Positions 10,584 through 21,090 of a stretch of 64,000 nucleotides of DNA are shown here, in pieces (within the stretch, counting starts at the first letter, position 1; each line of letters opens with the position of its first letter). The translations under genes were made by a program, and so were the position numbers. Origin of the DNA: Acheta domesticus (lineage: Eukaryota; Arthropoda; Insecta; Orthoptera; Gryllidae); assembly GCA_031308135.1 (NCBI GenBank), contig JAHLJT010008756.1, positions 75,313,397-75,377,396 of the forward strand, given 5' to 3'. The notes under the pieces are model-generated. The model had not been told where the DNA came from and did no database searches. It saw nothing but the letters and a program-made list of their open reading frames with translations.

Positions 10584-11997
10584 GTAACAAAGCATATAAA
10601 ATGTTGCTGATTGCATTAGTTCTTATAATTTAAAATGTACTTTTTGCTGTTAATGTATAAGATACGGTTAATTGAAATAAATATAAAATCTAAAAATACC
10701 TAAAACATATATTACAATTAAAAGTATTTAAAGTTTATAACAATGAATCTATCCAAACTCGTGTGCAATCTAGATGGAACACTACTGAAGGTCTGCCGTG
10801 TGTTAACCTTATTTTACTTGTTTGCAAATTAAATACATTTGCTCCTAATCTAAGGTCATTATAATGCATAGAAAATTATTTACTTATTTACATTTTACCC
10901 GGACGGTCGGGGATAATATAATGTAAACACGACGTAAAAGATTTTTTCTTAAAAATTGTATTTTATTTTAAATTCAGAGAATCTCCAAGAGAGAGAGAAA
11001 TGACTGATAAAAAACTGGACTGTTAAATACTGTTTTAGATTCATATATCAGTCCAATTCCTAGGAGAGAAAGAACTACATCCATTTAACTCAATTAACCC
11101 TATATAGTTACAAAGGAAAATTTTGTTTTTTTTATTTGCATTAAAATTACGGAAGACTTATTTTACATTGGTTTATTTTATATTTTCATCGTTTCAATGG
11201 CTATCACTCACATCGAACGCGAGCAATGTGTATGGAAAAGGGATATATTCAGCTGGGAATTTGTGGCACGTTAAATCACGCGTTCGATAGGAGAGCAAAC
11301 ACTAGGACGAATCAGTTAATTTTGCTTCTCTTGACAACCCAAACGTCATTAAAACCTATTCCGTGCCGATGTCGAAATTCCTTCACCTTCAGTTTTCAAT
11401 TTTCTGAAGCCAGTTTGAGGCTAGTTCCTCGCTTGTCCGTACGGTGCCCACGATCGGTTTGGTTCACGGTGTAAGATATACATTTTAAGATGACATCTTA
11501 AACTGTGGCTATTACACAGTGTTACAAAGCATTTCCTACCCATTTTCGTAACTGTTCGTTCTAGACTCTACCAATTCCACAGCGAAGCGTCACTGACTTG
11601 AAATTAGAAATCAGCTGGCCACAGAGCTGTCAAATGGATCATGACCAATCACGACCTTGCCCAAATGAGACCCAATGATCGCAACGCTTATACCAGAGAA
11701 CTGTGAGAACTAGCCTCACATAACCTTCAGTTTTAGACTGGCAGGGAGCACACCTATATATCTTACCGGAGTAAGATAATGCTCGCTATGAGCTAACTCA
11801 GTCGGTATGTTCTTGAGGGAAATTCATTTATTAAATGGCAATGTTTCTTCTTAAGAATGTTTTTGAATAATTAATGACTGGAAACAGTATTTTTATATAA
11901 TTACATATTTTTTGTCTTTCTACTTACCATTCTCAAAATTGTAATTTTGGGGAATCGTCGCCGTCCTAACACAATATTCAATTGTTTCGTTACATAT
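10584..11997. other. No recognisable gene; imperfect inverted repeat
   Basis: AT-rich to mixed. CTGAAG...GAGGCTAGTTC at about 11402-11427 recurs inverted at about 11702-11726. GTAAGATATA at about 11471 recurs inverted as TATATCTTAC at about 11757. The two pairs interleave and do not nest, so they do not define one clean element. ORFs are short and without domains. Confidence 0.45.
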
Positions 11998-12250
11998 TTT
12001 CTCCGTGGTCAGCATTCTCGCTTTCCACTAAGCGGCCCCGGGTTCGATTCCCGGTCGAGGCAAGGCTGTACTGTGTTTTTTCCTTGTAATGTCCCAGTAC
12101 ATGTAGCTGTGTGACGATGAGAAAATTCACTTCTCTGGTTGAGAAGACCGGAATACGGCGTGGGGATGTCTTCGTGCTGACCGCACGTATCCCTTTAAAC
12201 CATGGCAGCAAGGTAGGGACGTCACCGGTACGCCTGAGCCCATTCACGTT
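11998..12250 (+). mobile_element. SINE-B copy 1
   Basis: The tRNA-like head ends in a consensus B box, GGGTTCGATTCCCGGTC at about 12039-12055. The body then matches the copy at 43257-43538: AATGTCCCAGTA, GTGTGACGATGAGAAA, CTTCTCTGGTTGAGAAGACC and ACCCTTTAAACCATGG-type blocks in the same order. The A-box end appears short compared with copy 2, so the 5' end is truncated or deleted. It is not a tRNA gene because no acceptor stem can be closed around the B box. Confidence 0.8.
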
Positions 12251-13351
12251 TAAAAATGTATTTCCTAAAGACAGGTAGTACGAATTTATTCTACAAACAA
12301 ATAAGGAAGATGAAACTATAATTTCAATAATTCTATTTAAAGATGTTCACAAATGTTTAAAAATTTTCTACATTCATAACAAGTCAAATAAAAGTATTGT
12401 CAACAGAGCATTGTCTCTTTGTTAATTAGAATACCAATTTGTAACTTCTTGACGTGTCCCGTTTTGTTTAAAGGGTTTTTTCGCCAATTAAATTATCCAA
12501 AAGAAAACGCTTCTTGTAACACACCACATCAATGAAGGAAACAAATGGCTCGTTAAGTGAACCACAAGTACTTAAAGTATTGTCAGAATGCAACATTGAT
12601 CATGAATTGCAGTAATCTACGTATTTTGTTCTTGGATGCAGATTCTGAGTGATCCATCACCGCTGTTGCAAACGATGTTCTGCACTAGCGTTCCGTGGCA
12701 CAACCTCTTGGCTACGAAACACAGGCCTTACCACCGGAAGTGCAATTCAAGCGAGGTTCCGACGCTGTACCGCACATCCGGTGGGGGCGGTCGTAAGAGA
12801 ATTTCTCTCTCCGGTTTTATCTTGTCTTTATCATCGTCGACCTTCTGGTTCAATTAAATCACTTCTTACGGAAATGGTCTACGTGGACTTCCAGATTTAT
12901 TTCTGGTAACTTATACTCTTTTTTTCACTTCGTAAATGACTTAACATAATCAAATTAATCGGTATGTTCATAACGTTCTTAACGATGACATTGCGAGTTA
13001 TAGTGAATGCGAGTTATAGTGTATATTTAAAATGATTTGTACTTCGTGAACAAAATTCCGTTTATTGTTCTTCTCCGTTTCCGTATCCGTTTCCGTTTAC
13101 TGTTCTTCTACTAACTCAAACAATAAATGTACAAAAATCTATTTCAGTATGTACTACTGTTCAGAACTATTCCCTTTATTACCATATATTTGTGAGCAAT
13201 ATAAAAAACATTATATCCAAAGAAATCGTACTCCAGAATAGAATGCAGACGAATTATAAGCGTAATTTTAAACATCGTTTATCTAGGTTATCAAGGCAAT
13301 TGGCAAACGTCTGAATAAAATTAAAATATATTTCTTGATTTGATAGGCTGA
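12251..13351. other. No recognisable gene
   Basis: AT-rich with short tandem repeats: GCGAGTTATAGTGAAT-type units at 12993-13021 and CCGTTT-rich units at 13065-13100. No domain-bearing ORF. Confidence 0.5.
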
Positions 13352-13648
13352 GGTTAGCTCAGACCCAGTATTGCGCTGAGTGGCGCGACTTTGGCCAGGA
13401 GATCCTAGAATTCGTGTCCCCACGGTGGTGATATTCTATACTAGCTATATAGCTGAGGCGAATTTGTCACTGTTTGAAGAAGATTTCTGTGCCACCTGCT
13501 CTCATCAACATTTCTGCGTTGTTTTCCCGATCAATCTCAGGCAAAAGCAGTACGCTAACAAATGGTCCAGTCATTCCTTCCTTTTCCTAGTCCCTTCCTC
13601 TTTCCTCACGCGCGCGCGCACGCACGCACGCACGCACACACGCACACA

Positions 13649-13679
<31 letters not shown>

Positions 13680-13722
13680 CGTACATATACTCTCACACTT
13701 AGATTTACATGCACTACACTCG
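13352..13722 (+). mobile_element. SINE-A copy D, 5' part
   Basis: It starts with a tRNA-like head (GTTAGCTCAGACCCAGT near 13355, then GGCCAGGAGATCCTAG and a degenerate B box) and continues through the body, including the GTTTTCCCGATCAATCTCAGGC block. The variable CA region has grown into a long CG/CA run (about 13606-13679). It is interrupted at 13722 by SINE-C and resumes at 14066. Confidence 0.8.
13606..13679. repeat. (CG)n(CA)n microsatellite inside SINE-A
   Basis: Alternating purine-pyrimidine tract of CGCG, GCAC and CA units, expanded from the short CA-rich stretch of the SINE-A body. This kind of sequence can adopt Z-DNA. Confidence 0.9.
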
Positions 13723-14065
13723 CGACGTCGATGGTGTAACGGTTAGCGTATCGGACTGTTATACCCAAGTTCGTGAGTTCATACCCGATCGAAGCCGTGG
13801 ATTTTTAGGGGCGAAAAAATCCTTCGTAGGGGAAGTAAAGCCGGCTGTCCCATGTTTGTAGATTTACTGCATGTAAAAGATCCTCAAGCCTAAATGACGC
13901 CTACGAGCTAAATTCAAAATCGCCTGTTTCGTCGCCCAAGGAATACTTTCTTTCTCTGTTAGTTGGTGAAAGGCGCGTAGCGATATTTGTGTGGTCAGAC
14001 GGAAGAACAAGCCTCATGGCCTGAGTCACGCCACGTAAAATAAGGCAATTCAATTCAGTTCAACT
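13723..14065 (+). mobile_element. SINE-C inserted in SINE-A
   Basis: A tRNA-like head comes first: GATGGTGTAACGGTTAGCGT (A-box region, about 13729-13748) and GAGTTCATACCCGATCG (B-box region, about 13776-13792). A body of about 260 bp follows, ending in CACGTAAAATAAGGC and an AATTC-rich tail. SINE-A sequence stops at its 5' edge and resumes at its 3' edge. No clear target duplication is visible. No other copy lies in this window, so calling it a SINE family rests on its structure. Confidence 0.7.
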
Positions 14066-14280
14066 TCCATAGATGTTGGGAGACCAGTCGGGAAGATGGA
14101 GCTTATCCCGGATGGGCGGTGCCCCACTTGGAAGGGGAAATCTCTGCAAGCCGACGTGTATGTCCGCGCCGGGTCTTACGTTCTAGCAGGAGATGAAACC
14201 TACCATCTGCCTGCTTTGACATGCATTACTCCCACGTAACTAATGATTAAAATAGTTGACAAACCACGAAACACTGAATA
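14066..14280 (+). mobile_element. SINE-A copy D, 3' part
   Basis: It resumes with GTTGGGAGACCAGTCGGGA and GAGCTTATCCCGG, through the GGCGGTGCCCCAC block, to a diverged 3' end with AACTAATGATTAAAATAGTTGAC. It completes copy D after the SINE-C insertion. Confidence 0.75.
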
Positions 14281-14329
14281 CTTAGTCATTCAATGATATT
14301 TGCCAGAATTATCACTCACTGTGGTCTGA

Positions 14330-14521
14330 TTAACATAAGTTGGTGATTGACAGTTGTGTTTCTGAAGCTGTAGACACAATATGAGTATATGATTTGGCTA
14401 CTCTTATAAGCATTTACTTGAAGTGTTTATTTTCGTGTCCCGGAAATGCGAGCTAAGTGGTAACCAACCTGTCAACGTCGCTCCTTTCCATTCGCAACTG
14501 TCAATCACCAACTTATTTTAA
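14330..14521. mobile_element. MITE with 23-bp inverted ends flanked by TTAA
   Basis: The left end (14334-14356) and the right end (14495-14517, inverted) share ATAAGTTGGTGATTGACAG and the next three bases, with a single mismatch at the outermost base. TTAA occurs immediately outside each end (14330-14333 and 14518-14521). A TTAA target duplication is characteristic of the piggyBac superfamily and a few others; the termini do not show the CCC start usual for piggyBac. The 184-bp interior has no ORF of note. Confidence 0.75.
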
Positions 14522-17009
14522 TCGGACGATAGATCACATGGTTGACGGATACTCTTAACTTAAACATTTTCCAACATTCTAGAACAACTAGGAGAACTGA
14601 ATGTGATGAATTGTAATCGATTAAATATGAAGTTTTATTACAATCATTTGACGATACGCAACACAGGGTTCCACGCACACTTTCAGGTTACATAGATTTG
14701 ATTAAAGAGAGAACAGAACAATGCTTACACGGAGCAACATGTCGTTTCCTTCGAAATTCATTCACAGCTACATTTCCCATTTGTACTTGTTTCAAACTAA
14801 CATTGGAACAAACACAAAGGGAATCATTAAAGCACTCCGAACGATACATGTTATTCAACCAAATAAGTTCTCATGTAAACTCACATCATGTTATCGTGAT
14901 ATTGAGCTGACATGTTTTCGGGAAACTGTTAACTCAATATTATGATAACCTGTTCTGTGTACCAGTAACTATTTTACAGCTGATCTCCGAAATACGCGTT
15001 TATTAAGAAGCTTTCTATGTTTCCCAAACACTGCTGATTCCGTTGTAAAACATTTAATGACATTTACCAAATGCCGTTTATTTTACCATTAAAACAGAGT
15101 CATAAACTTTTATTTGAAGATATGTCATAACCGAATGATGTTACGCAGTAATGGATTCCTTCAGGTAGGCATTGATGAAGGATGATTTTGTTAATAAAGC
15201 AAAACGTGCCACTGCAGCTTGGAGGAAAAAAATTGTTCCTCCCAGTTCTCTTACAACACGCTAAAATCTATAACAGTAGTGAAACAAGAAGTACTGTAAG
15301 ATCCATAATGCGTTTTTAATATCAAATTTTTGATGAGTAATTACTAATAAAAATAGAGATCTGAATATATGGCATTTAAAACGTCCTTAATCATATGCAC
15401 ATCACTCATAAATCATTTTTTCTACATAAATATTTTCAGTGTAAAATTTAATATTTTAACTTCAATATTTTAAGAGACTGAATGTTTACTAGAACATGAC
15501 GTTATTCATATATTCATGTTATGTTTGAAGAGGAAATGTCAAAAATTATTTTCTAAGGTCATTAGACTTTTTGTGGAATGTAAACGAAAACACGAGAACT
15601 AAAAAATTCCTGTTTTCATATCGTTCAGAATTGCCTACTAATTTTGCAGTAATCATTACTTGCGTACAACTCGGTCCTGTCATCAGGTCCTACTCATTTG
15701 CAATTCGACTTTCTTCAACGAGAGGCAAGATGTTTGGACATTCATTGACAAAAAATAATTGTATGAGTGGGAGAGAAAATTTAAATTAATAACACATTAA
15801 CAAACAATTATTTTGTAATATAATATGTTTAAAAAGCTATATGCAAATGCACAAACATTTTACAAGAGAAATGCAAACAGACACAAACGCGATGCTTACA
15901 GTTTGATTAGTTTTCAGAAACGGTAAGTCCAGTACTGTCATCTTGTTTTATTGGGCAAAGAGGAAACTAACAAAATTCGAAACTATTTAATAAAACAATG
16001 TAAATGCCGAATGAATGTCAGAATGAAAATTAAAACAAATAACAAGTTCTTTTCCCTTCAAAAATTATTATTCCTGCTGGTCTGCAGTAAGTGATTCGCC
16101 CTACTGGAATAAACTGGTTTTAATATTAGAATTTTCATCGCCCCAAAAAACAATGTAATAAATGTATCGCGGGTCGCAATGAGCACACCAGAACATATAT
16201 TACAAAGAGAACATATATTAAAAACCTCCGTGTCCGTCTTTTACGAAAAGTGGAATATTTTGTTAAGATGGTTAAAATAAAAGTAACAGAATTTGTTGAA
16301 TACCAAATGTAAAGAAATAGTGAACTGTTTAGCAAATTTATGAAATTTGTCGTATTATATTTTTAAAATTACTGTATACAAAAATTTCATTCGATTAGTT
16401 TCAAAACTAGTTTTTGCGTTACAGCCGTATAAACGTAAAAAAAATATTTTGTTAACGACAATAACGGTTGGAAAAAATGGCAATCCATAATAATGGATCT
16501 AATGATGCTGTTAATGAGAACTGAGAACTTGAGCACAGAATTTCGTATAAAATGGATATTTAATTACTACGGAACGAATATAAGAGAAAAAATCGTGAGC
16601 CATTGAGAAATCGGAATATATGTCTCAAAATGGAGTCTAAAATAGAAGTAACATACAGTATTATTTGAATAAATAATGTGAATGAATAAAGAATTCTTTT
16701 AATAAATTTATGATTTTTTAAAATTAATTTAAATTTATGATGGAATTGGAAAGACTGAGTAAACAGGAGACTTTTAAAGAAATCGTCGTTCAAGTACGGT
16801 GACATACGGTACCCTGATCTCTAAAGTGCAAAGACGTAGGAAAGAAAATTATTTTTTTTAATCGTGTGCATTACTATTAGAGTGACCTACGTACTAAGCT
16901 ATCGAGATAACCAATTCTTTGAACAGATTCTTAGGCCTGTTATATTGCTCTTTTTTATACATATGGTGACAAATTAAAATGATAAGAATAAATGTCGTAT
17001 CGTCATTCC
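14522..17009. other. No recognisable gene
   Basis: AT-rich, unique-looking DNA. The longest ORFs are under 90 codons and show no motif. Confidence 0.5.
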
Positions 17010-17290
17010 GCTGGTGTTGTCGACTTGCGGGGCGCCCTGTGAGGCAGCGGGTGCCTCCACGCGACCCCTTGGGAGGTCACGCGTCGCCGGAGAGCGCACT
17101 CGGGCGCCACTCGCGGCGCTAGTGCAGCTCTTCGCTGCCAGATTCGCTCCTTCTTTGTCTTTCCCCCCCGCGCGCCGCCCCGCGCCGCCTTGCGCCGCCG
17201 CGTGCATTGTTCTCCGCGTCGCGCCCGCCCACGCCATCGCGCGCGGCGGCGCGTCGCGGGAGAGGAAAAAGGCAGGAAGGGGCCGGGGAA
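17010..17290. promoter_or_regulatory. CpG-rich island
   Basis: Very GC- and CpG-rich (for example GCGCGCCGCCCCGCGCCGCC near 17170), with sharp edges against AT-rich DNA. It contains GCATTGTTCTCC near 17203 (a SOX-type ATTGTT core). Overlapping ORFs on both strands come from the lack of stop codons. Possible unmethylated promoter or enhancer; no transcription evidence. Confidence 0.3.
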
Positions 17291-17795
17291 AGATAGGGTG
17301 TTGGTGTGGATAAGGACAGGATAAACGAAAGGAAGGAAGGAAGGAAGGCGTAGCTTAATAGAGATAAAATGACAGACGCTACATCTCTCTATTGTCCTTT
17401 TACCACGAGTCGTACAAATTTATATTTTCATTTCGTAACACAGAGGCATATTGAGTTGTGACGAAGGGAACATAAAGGAAGAAGGTTTGTGTCAGAAAGG
17501 GAAGGTCAGGTACGAAGTTGTGAGGTGATGAGAAGAGGGAATGAAAGGTGATTACCAGTGGAGGGACGGATGGGAAAGTGGTTGAAAAAAGGAACGAAGG
17601 GAGAATAGATGAGCGGGAAGAGTGAACAAGTTCACAAAAGAGTGATACGGCAAAGCCTGGATCAGGCGTAAGGGGGATAGAATGGTTTCAGTTTTGGGTA
17701 AGAGAGGAAAAGTGTTTATTAGTGAGGGGAAGTGAGGCATTGGGAGATCAGAGGTTACAGCAGGGAAGGGAGGGAAGGAAGAGGGGCTGTATTGG
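17291..17795. repeat. Purine-rich tract with GGAA repeats
   Basis: GGAA units repeat at about 17328-17347, and the plus strand stays strongly purine-rich to about 17790 (AGGGAAGGG, GGGAGGGAAGG and similar). No gene. The opposite-strand ORF is proline and leucine rich because of composition. Confidence 0.6.
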
Positions 17796-17990
17796 TTATT
17801 GATCCCGGGCGCATCAACTGCTAAGGTTATTATGCCGTAAGATTAGTACATGTTTTCTCATGGGAGGCGGAGGTCATCTTCCCTCGCGGGATGCTGCGAT
17901 CCGGCGCCGATCTAGCGTCGGATACCGGGGATTTCCCCGACCAGGTATTTCCCACCATCGGGACACCGCCCCAGCCGAGGGGCTATGTCG
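17796..17990 (-). mobile_element. SINE-A copy E, 3' half
   Basis: On the minus strand it ends in GCGCCCGGGATCAATAA and runs back through the CACCTCCCATGAG-type, CATCCCGCGAGGGAAG-type and GGTGGGAAATACCTGG blocks to the CGGCTGGGGCGG block at about 17969-17980, where it is 5' truncated. Confidence 0.85.
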
Positions 17991-18114
17991 AGAAGCAAAG
18001 CAAAGGATCGATGTCTCTATAGGATAGAGAAAATAACTGAACAAAAGTAAGAAGAGTTATGATGACCAAAGAACGAACACCGAGAAGAAAAGGCGAGAAG
18101 CAGGAGGAGGATTG

Positions 18115-18365
18115 TGGAAGGGTTTCGGTGGGGGAGGACGTTGTTTCGGGCGCCTACGCATGCCTGTGCTCTGGCCCCGTGTGGAGGCATATCTTTCTTC
18201 TCCTTCACCCCTTCCCCCTCCCCCACTGCTGGTGGGCGAGAGAAGGTGTGTGCGGCATATCGCGAGACCGAATACGCCGCGCACAGCTGACATGGGAAAT
18301 TGCCACCCGCACCGCCCCCGCCGCCCACACCGCCCTGCGCCGCGTTTTGATACGGTGACCTGCGA
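18115..18365. other. GC-rich patch with overlapping incidental ORFs
   Basis: GC-rich, with C-rich runs near 18200-18230 and 18300-18345. Up to 167 codons are open on the minus strand and 138 on the plus strand, but the translations are proline- and arginine-rich low complexity. Not supported as coding; it may be a CpG-rich regulatory patch. Confidence 0.3.
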
Positions 18366-19671
18366 AATGCAACGCCGGCTGCTCCGGTGCACGCTGTTGG
18401 AACCGGAGACAAGGCTGTTTCCCTGTGTACGACATGCTCTACAACTGCGAGAGGATGAAAATGTTTGCTTCGTTTCAGTTTTATTCAGAATCTCGTTCCA
18501 AGGTTTCGTTTGCGTTTTACGAAAATGAACCACGGGAATGTTTCTCGAAATGTACCACAAGATTCGAGTATCAGGATGTAAAATGATTCATGGGTTATAA
18601 TAAATTGGTGACTTTCTGCAACTTTCTGCGCGTTTTTTTGGGGGGAGGGACTTAATAAAGAAAAACTCTCAGGATAATATTAAGATTTTGCATCGATTTT
18701 GCATATTATGGGTATACTCACAATTCCGCCGCAATTCATTTTACATTCAAGAATGACGAATAAGTTTTGTTGTTCCATTTACTTTATATTTTTTTAGTAT
18801 TTATCTGATTTTTTACGCCGGCGGCTCATAAAAAAATCACAGGAAGTAAAATTGCTCTTAATGGATATTAGGATTGCTGGTGCTTTCATGGATTATGCCA
18901 GACATGTTTTCTCTTGCCAGTTCCTGGAAATATTCCAATTAGGTATTCAGAGCGAACTGTTTTTTCATAGCAACCATTTCATATTCAGTCATGCATCTCC
19001 TGATTTTCGTGACCATTACAAAGGCTGCAAAAGAACATAATACACACGTTCTCCCGTAATCACGCATTCAGAATAGATATGAAATAACTAGTCACAGTGA
19101 AGCAGAGGACGAAGAGCAATTTTCTTAACTAAAACTTTAAATTGAGTCATATCATATTAAATTAAGTCTGTAAGACGGGATTGGTGGCTGTAGAAAAATT
19201 ACTCTTCTAAAGACGCATTTTAAGGCAGTTTTTCAAGTTTTTCCTGAGATTTCCAATATTTTTCCTGAGACAACGTTTCCGTTGTGGGTATCTCGTCACA
19301 ACAAACATATTCAATGAAAGCATACACACTTAATAGCTTCTCAACTGCTTCTATAGGTATGCAATGAAAATACAAACTACATTAAATAAAAATTTAATTC
19401 ACATTATGAAAAACATTTATTCAATTACTGTCATAAATACAATAAGCACTAAACTGACGTTGAACTTCTCGGTAACTACGTATAGTAGTACGTTTTTTTC
19501 GCAAATCCGGCCTTACTCTGTTCAAGAAATTGCCGGATTAGCCAGAGAAAACTATACTCATAATACAATTTATTACGAATATTATAAATTAGATTATTTA
19601 TGTCGAACATCATCAGTTTTTTCAGGTACATCGTAAGCCATAGAAATGCGCCCATAGGGGTGGGTACTAAT
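18366..19671. other. No recognisable gene
   Basis: AT-rich. GCTCATAAA, a caudal/Abd-B-like core, sits next to a GC-rich heptamer at 18824-18832. No repeats or domains seen. Confidence 0.45.
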
Positions 19672-19757
19672 TTCGGGCGCGGCAACCGCAAACATAATTA
19701 GTCCCGTAAGTGTAGTGTGTGTTATATCCAGGGGCGTGGTGGTGTTTCTTCCCCGCT
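19672..19757 (-). mobile_element. SINE-A copy F1, 3' end only
   Basis: On the minus strand this is the last 86 bp of SINE-A: AGCGGGGAAGAAACACC, then ACTTACGGGACTAATTATG and the degenerate GCGCCCGAAATT end. It abuts, in opposite orientation, another SINE-A 3' part that starts at 19758. Confidence 0.75.
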
Positions 19758-19959
19758 AGAACATGAGCTTAGAGATTGCCCCGGCTGGGGCGGTGATACC
19801 TGTGGAAGATACCTGGAGGCCGAAATACCTAGCAAGACAACTGCGCTGAATCTCACTATGTAGCGGGAGAAGAACACCGCCACCTCTCACAAAAAACGTT
19901 GACTACACCAACGGGACCAACGGTTATAGCAGTTAATGCCGGAAACATCGATGAATCAT
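19758..19959 (+). mobile_element. SINE-A copy F2, 3' part
   Basis: It starts at GAGCTTAGAGATTGCCCCGG and runs through GGCGGTGATACC, the TAGCGGGAGAAGAACACC block and GGGACCAACG to a diverged end, GTTAATGCCGGAAACATCG, with ATGAATCA tail. Together with F1 it makes an inverted arrangement of SINE-A 3' halves. Confidence 0.8.
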
Positions 19960-19979
19960 TCCAGCTATTTAGCTTTGTC

Positions 19980-20245
19980 TGCCCGGTAGCTCCGCCTCTC
20001 GCCTCAGACTCGCACGAGAGGGTCGACCCGTGCCAGCCGCGTCCTCTGGCAGCTGCGCAAAAACCCAAGTGAATCCGCGCTGACGTGTCCGAACAGTGGC
20101 CGCGGCCGCCACGTCGCCCGCCGGCTAATCACCGGGTGAGCGGTTTCTTGCACGCGCGCACCGCGTAGGTGGCACGCCATCGCACTGCGGAGCGAGAGAG
20201 ACAGAGAGACGGATGTCGTCGGAGCGTTGCGTCGCAAGCCGTACC
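19980..20245. promoter_or_regulatory. CpG-rich island
   Basis: GC- and CpG-rich with a TGACGTG (CRE-type half site, 20081-20087), GGCCGCGGCCGCC near 20098 and a CTAATC core (20125-20130) in CGCCCGCCGGCTAATCACCGG. Incidental ORFs cross on the minus strand. Candidate regulatory DNA only. Confidence 0.35.
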
Positions 20246-20467
20246 ACTGTTTTTTGCACGCGTGGGCTTGTAATAGGTCACCAGCGAAGCGAGGGTGCAG
20301 GCTTTTTCATTGCTGCGATTTGGAATGTGAAGGAGAAAATAATAAGAGAGGCTGACCTTTATCGTTCTCGTTGCCATTGAAGAGGTTATCGCAAACAATA
20401 ACGCTGCTCCATTACCATCTCTCTAAATTTGTAGGATTTCCTTAATCCTTTCCAAGAGAATGATGAT
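20246..20467. other. No recognisable gene
   Basis: Mixed composition between a CpG island and a DNA-transposon end; nothing else seen. Confidence 0.4.
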
Positions 20468-21090
20468 GAGGGCTCGGATCCTAATGACATGTTATATTTT
20501 CATTGGTGCATTCCAGACGTATCTAACTCATAAATGAAGGTTTATCATGACATATAGAGGATAGAAATGTATAGTTATTGGGTCATTTTTTGTAATTTTT
20601 GGCAATTTTTCAAATTTTAGGTAATTTTTTATCTTTGCGTCATTTTTGCGATTTTACGCATTTTGTTTCCTTTTCGTGGTTTTTGTTAGTGAATGATTCA
20701 TGAATTTACAATTACACACTAAAACAAAAGTTTTATTATATCATCAGTTCTTGATGATATTCACTACTGCAGTGGACTCTGTTTTTCGAACTGTCGAAAT
20801 TACATGGATCTTTGGTAACTTCCTCGACCTTTCAAAACTGATGGTTGGAATATCGAATAAAAGGATTCCATTTCCTCCTAGAATACTTTATATTAAATAT
20901 AATTTTATATAATTATATATACTAAAATTTGTAAACTTCAATGAATAAATAAACATTTTCATTGAGTGTTTAAAAAGTAGGTCATGTTCCCCTTATTTTA
21001 AGTCATTTTAAAGGTAATTTTCCTCTTAGTTTTAAATCATGTTATAGGTCTTTTTCAAAGAATTTTTAGGTCATCAGTATCCGAGCCCTG
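20468..21090. mobile_element. hAT-like non-autonomous DNA transposon
   Basis: The left end reads GAGGGCTCGGATCCTAATGA (20468-20487). The right end, inverted, reads CAGGGCTCGGATACTGATGA (21071-21090). CAGGG-type starts are typical of hAT elements, which make 8-bp duplications; the flanks here match only partly. Subterminal DNA is full of AATTTTT and TGACCT-type motifs (20580-20680 and 20985-21075). No transposase ORF of meaningful length remains in the 623 bp, so it would depend on a source element elsewhere. Confidence 0.7.

Noticed and set aside
11998..12075. tRNA gene, from the perfect B box
   Set aside because: No acceptor stem or anticodon arm can be formed, and the following 200 bp match another SINE-B copy.
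18057..18560. 167- and 138-codon open frames on opposite strands
   Set aside because: They overlap in a GC-rich patch and show no domain, only composition-driven Pro/Arg/Ser content.
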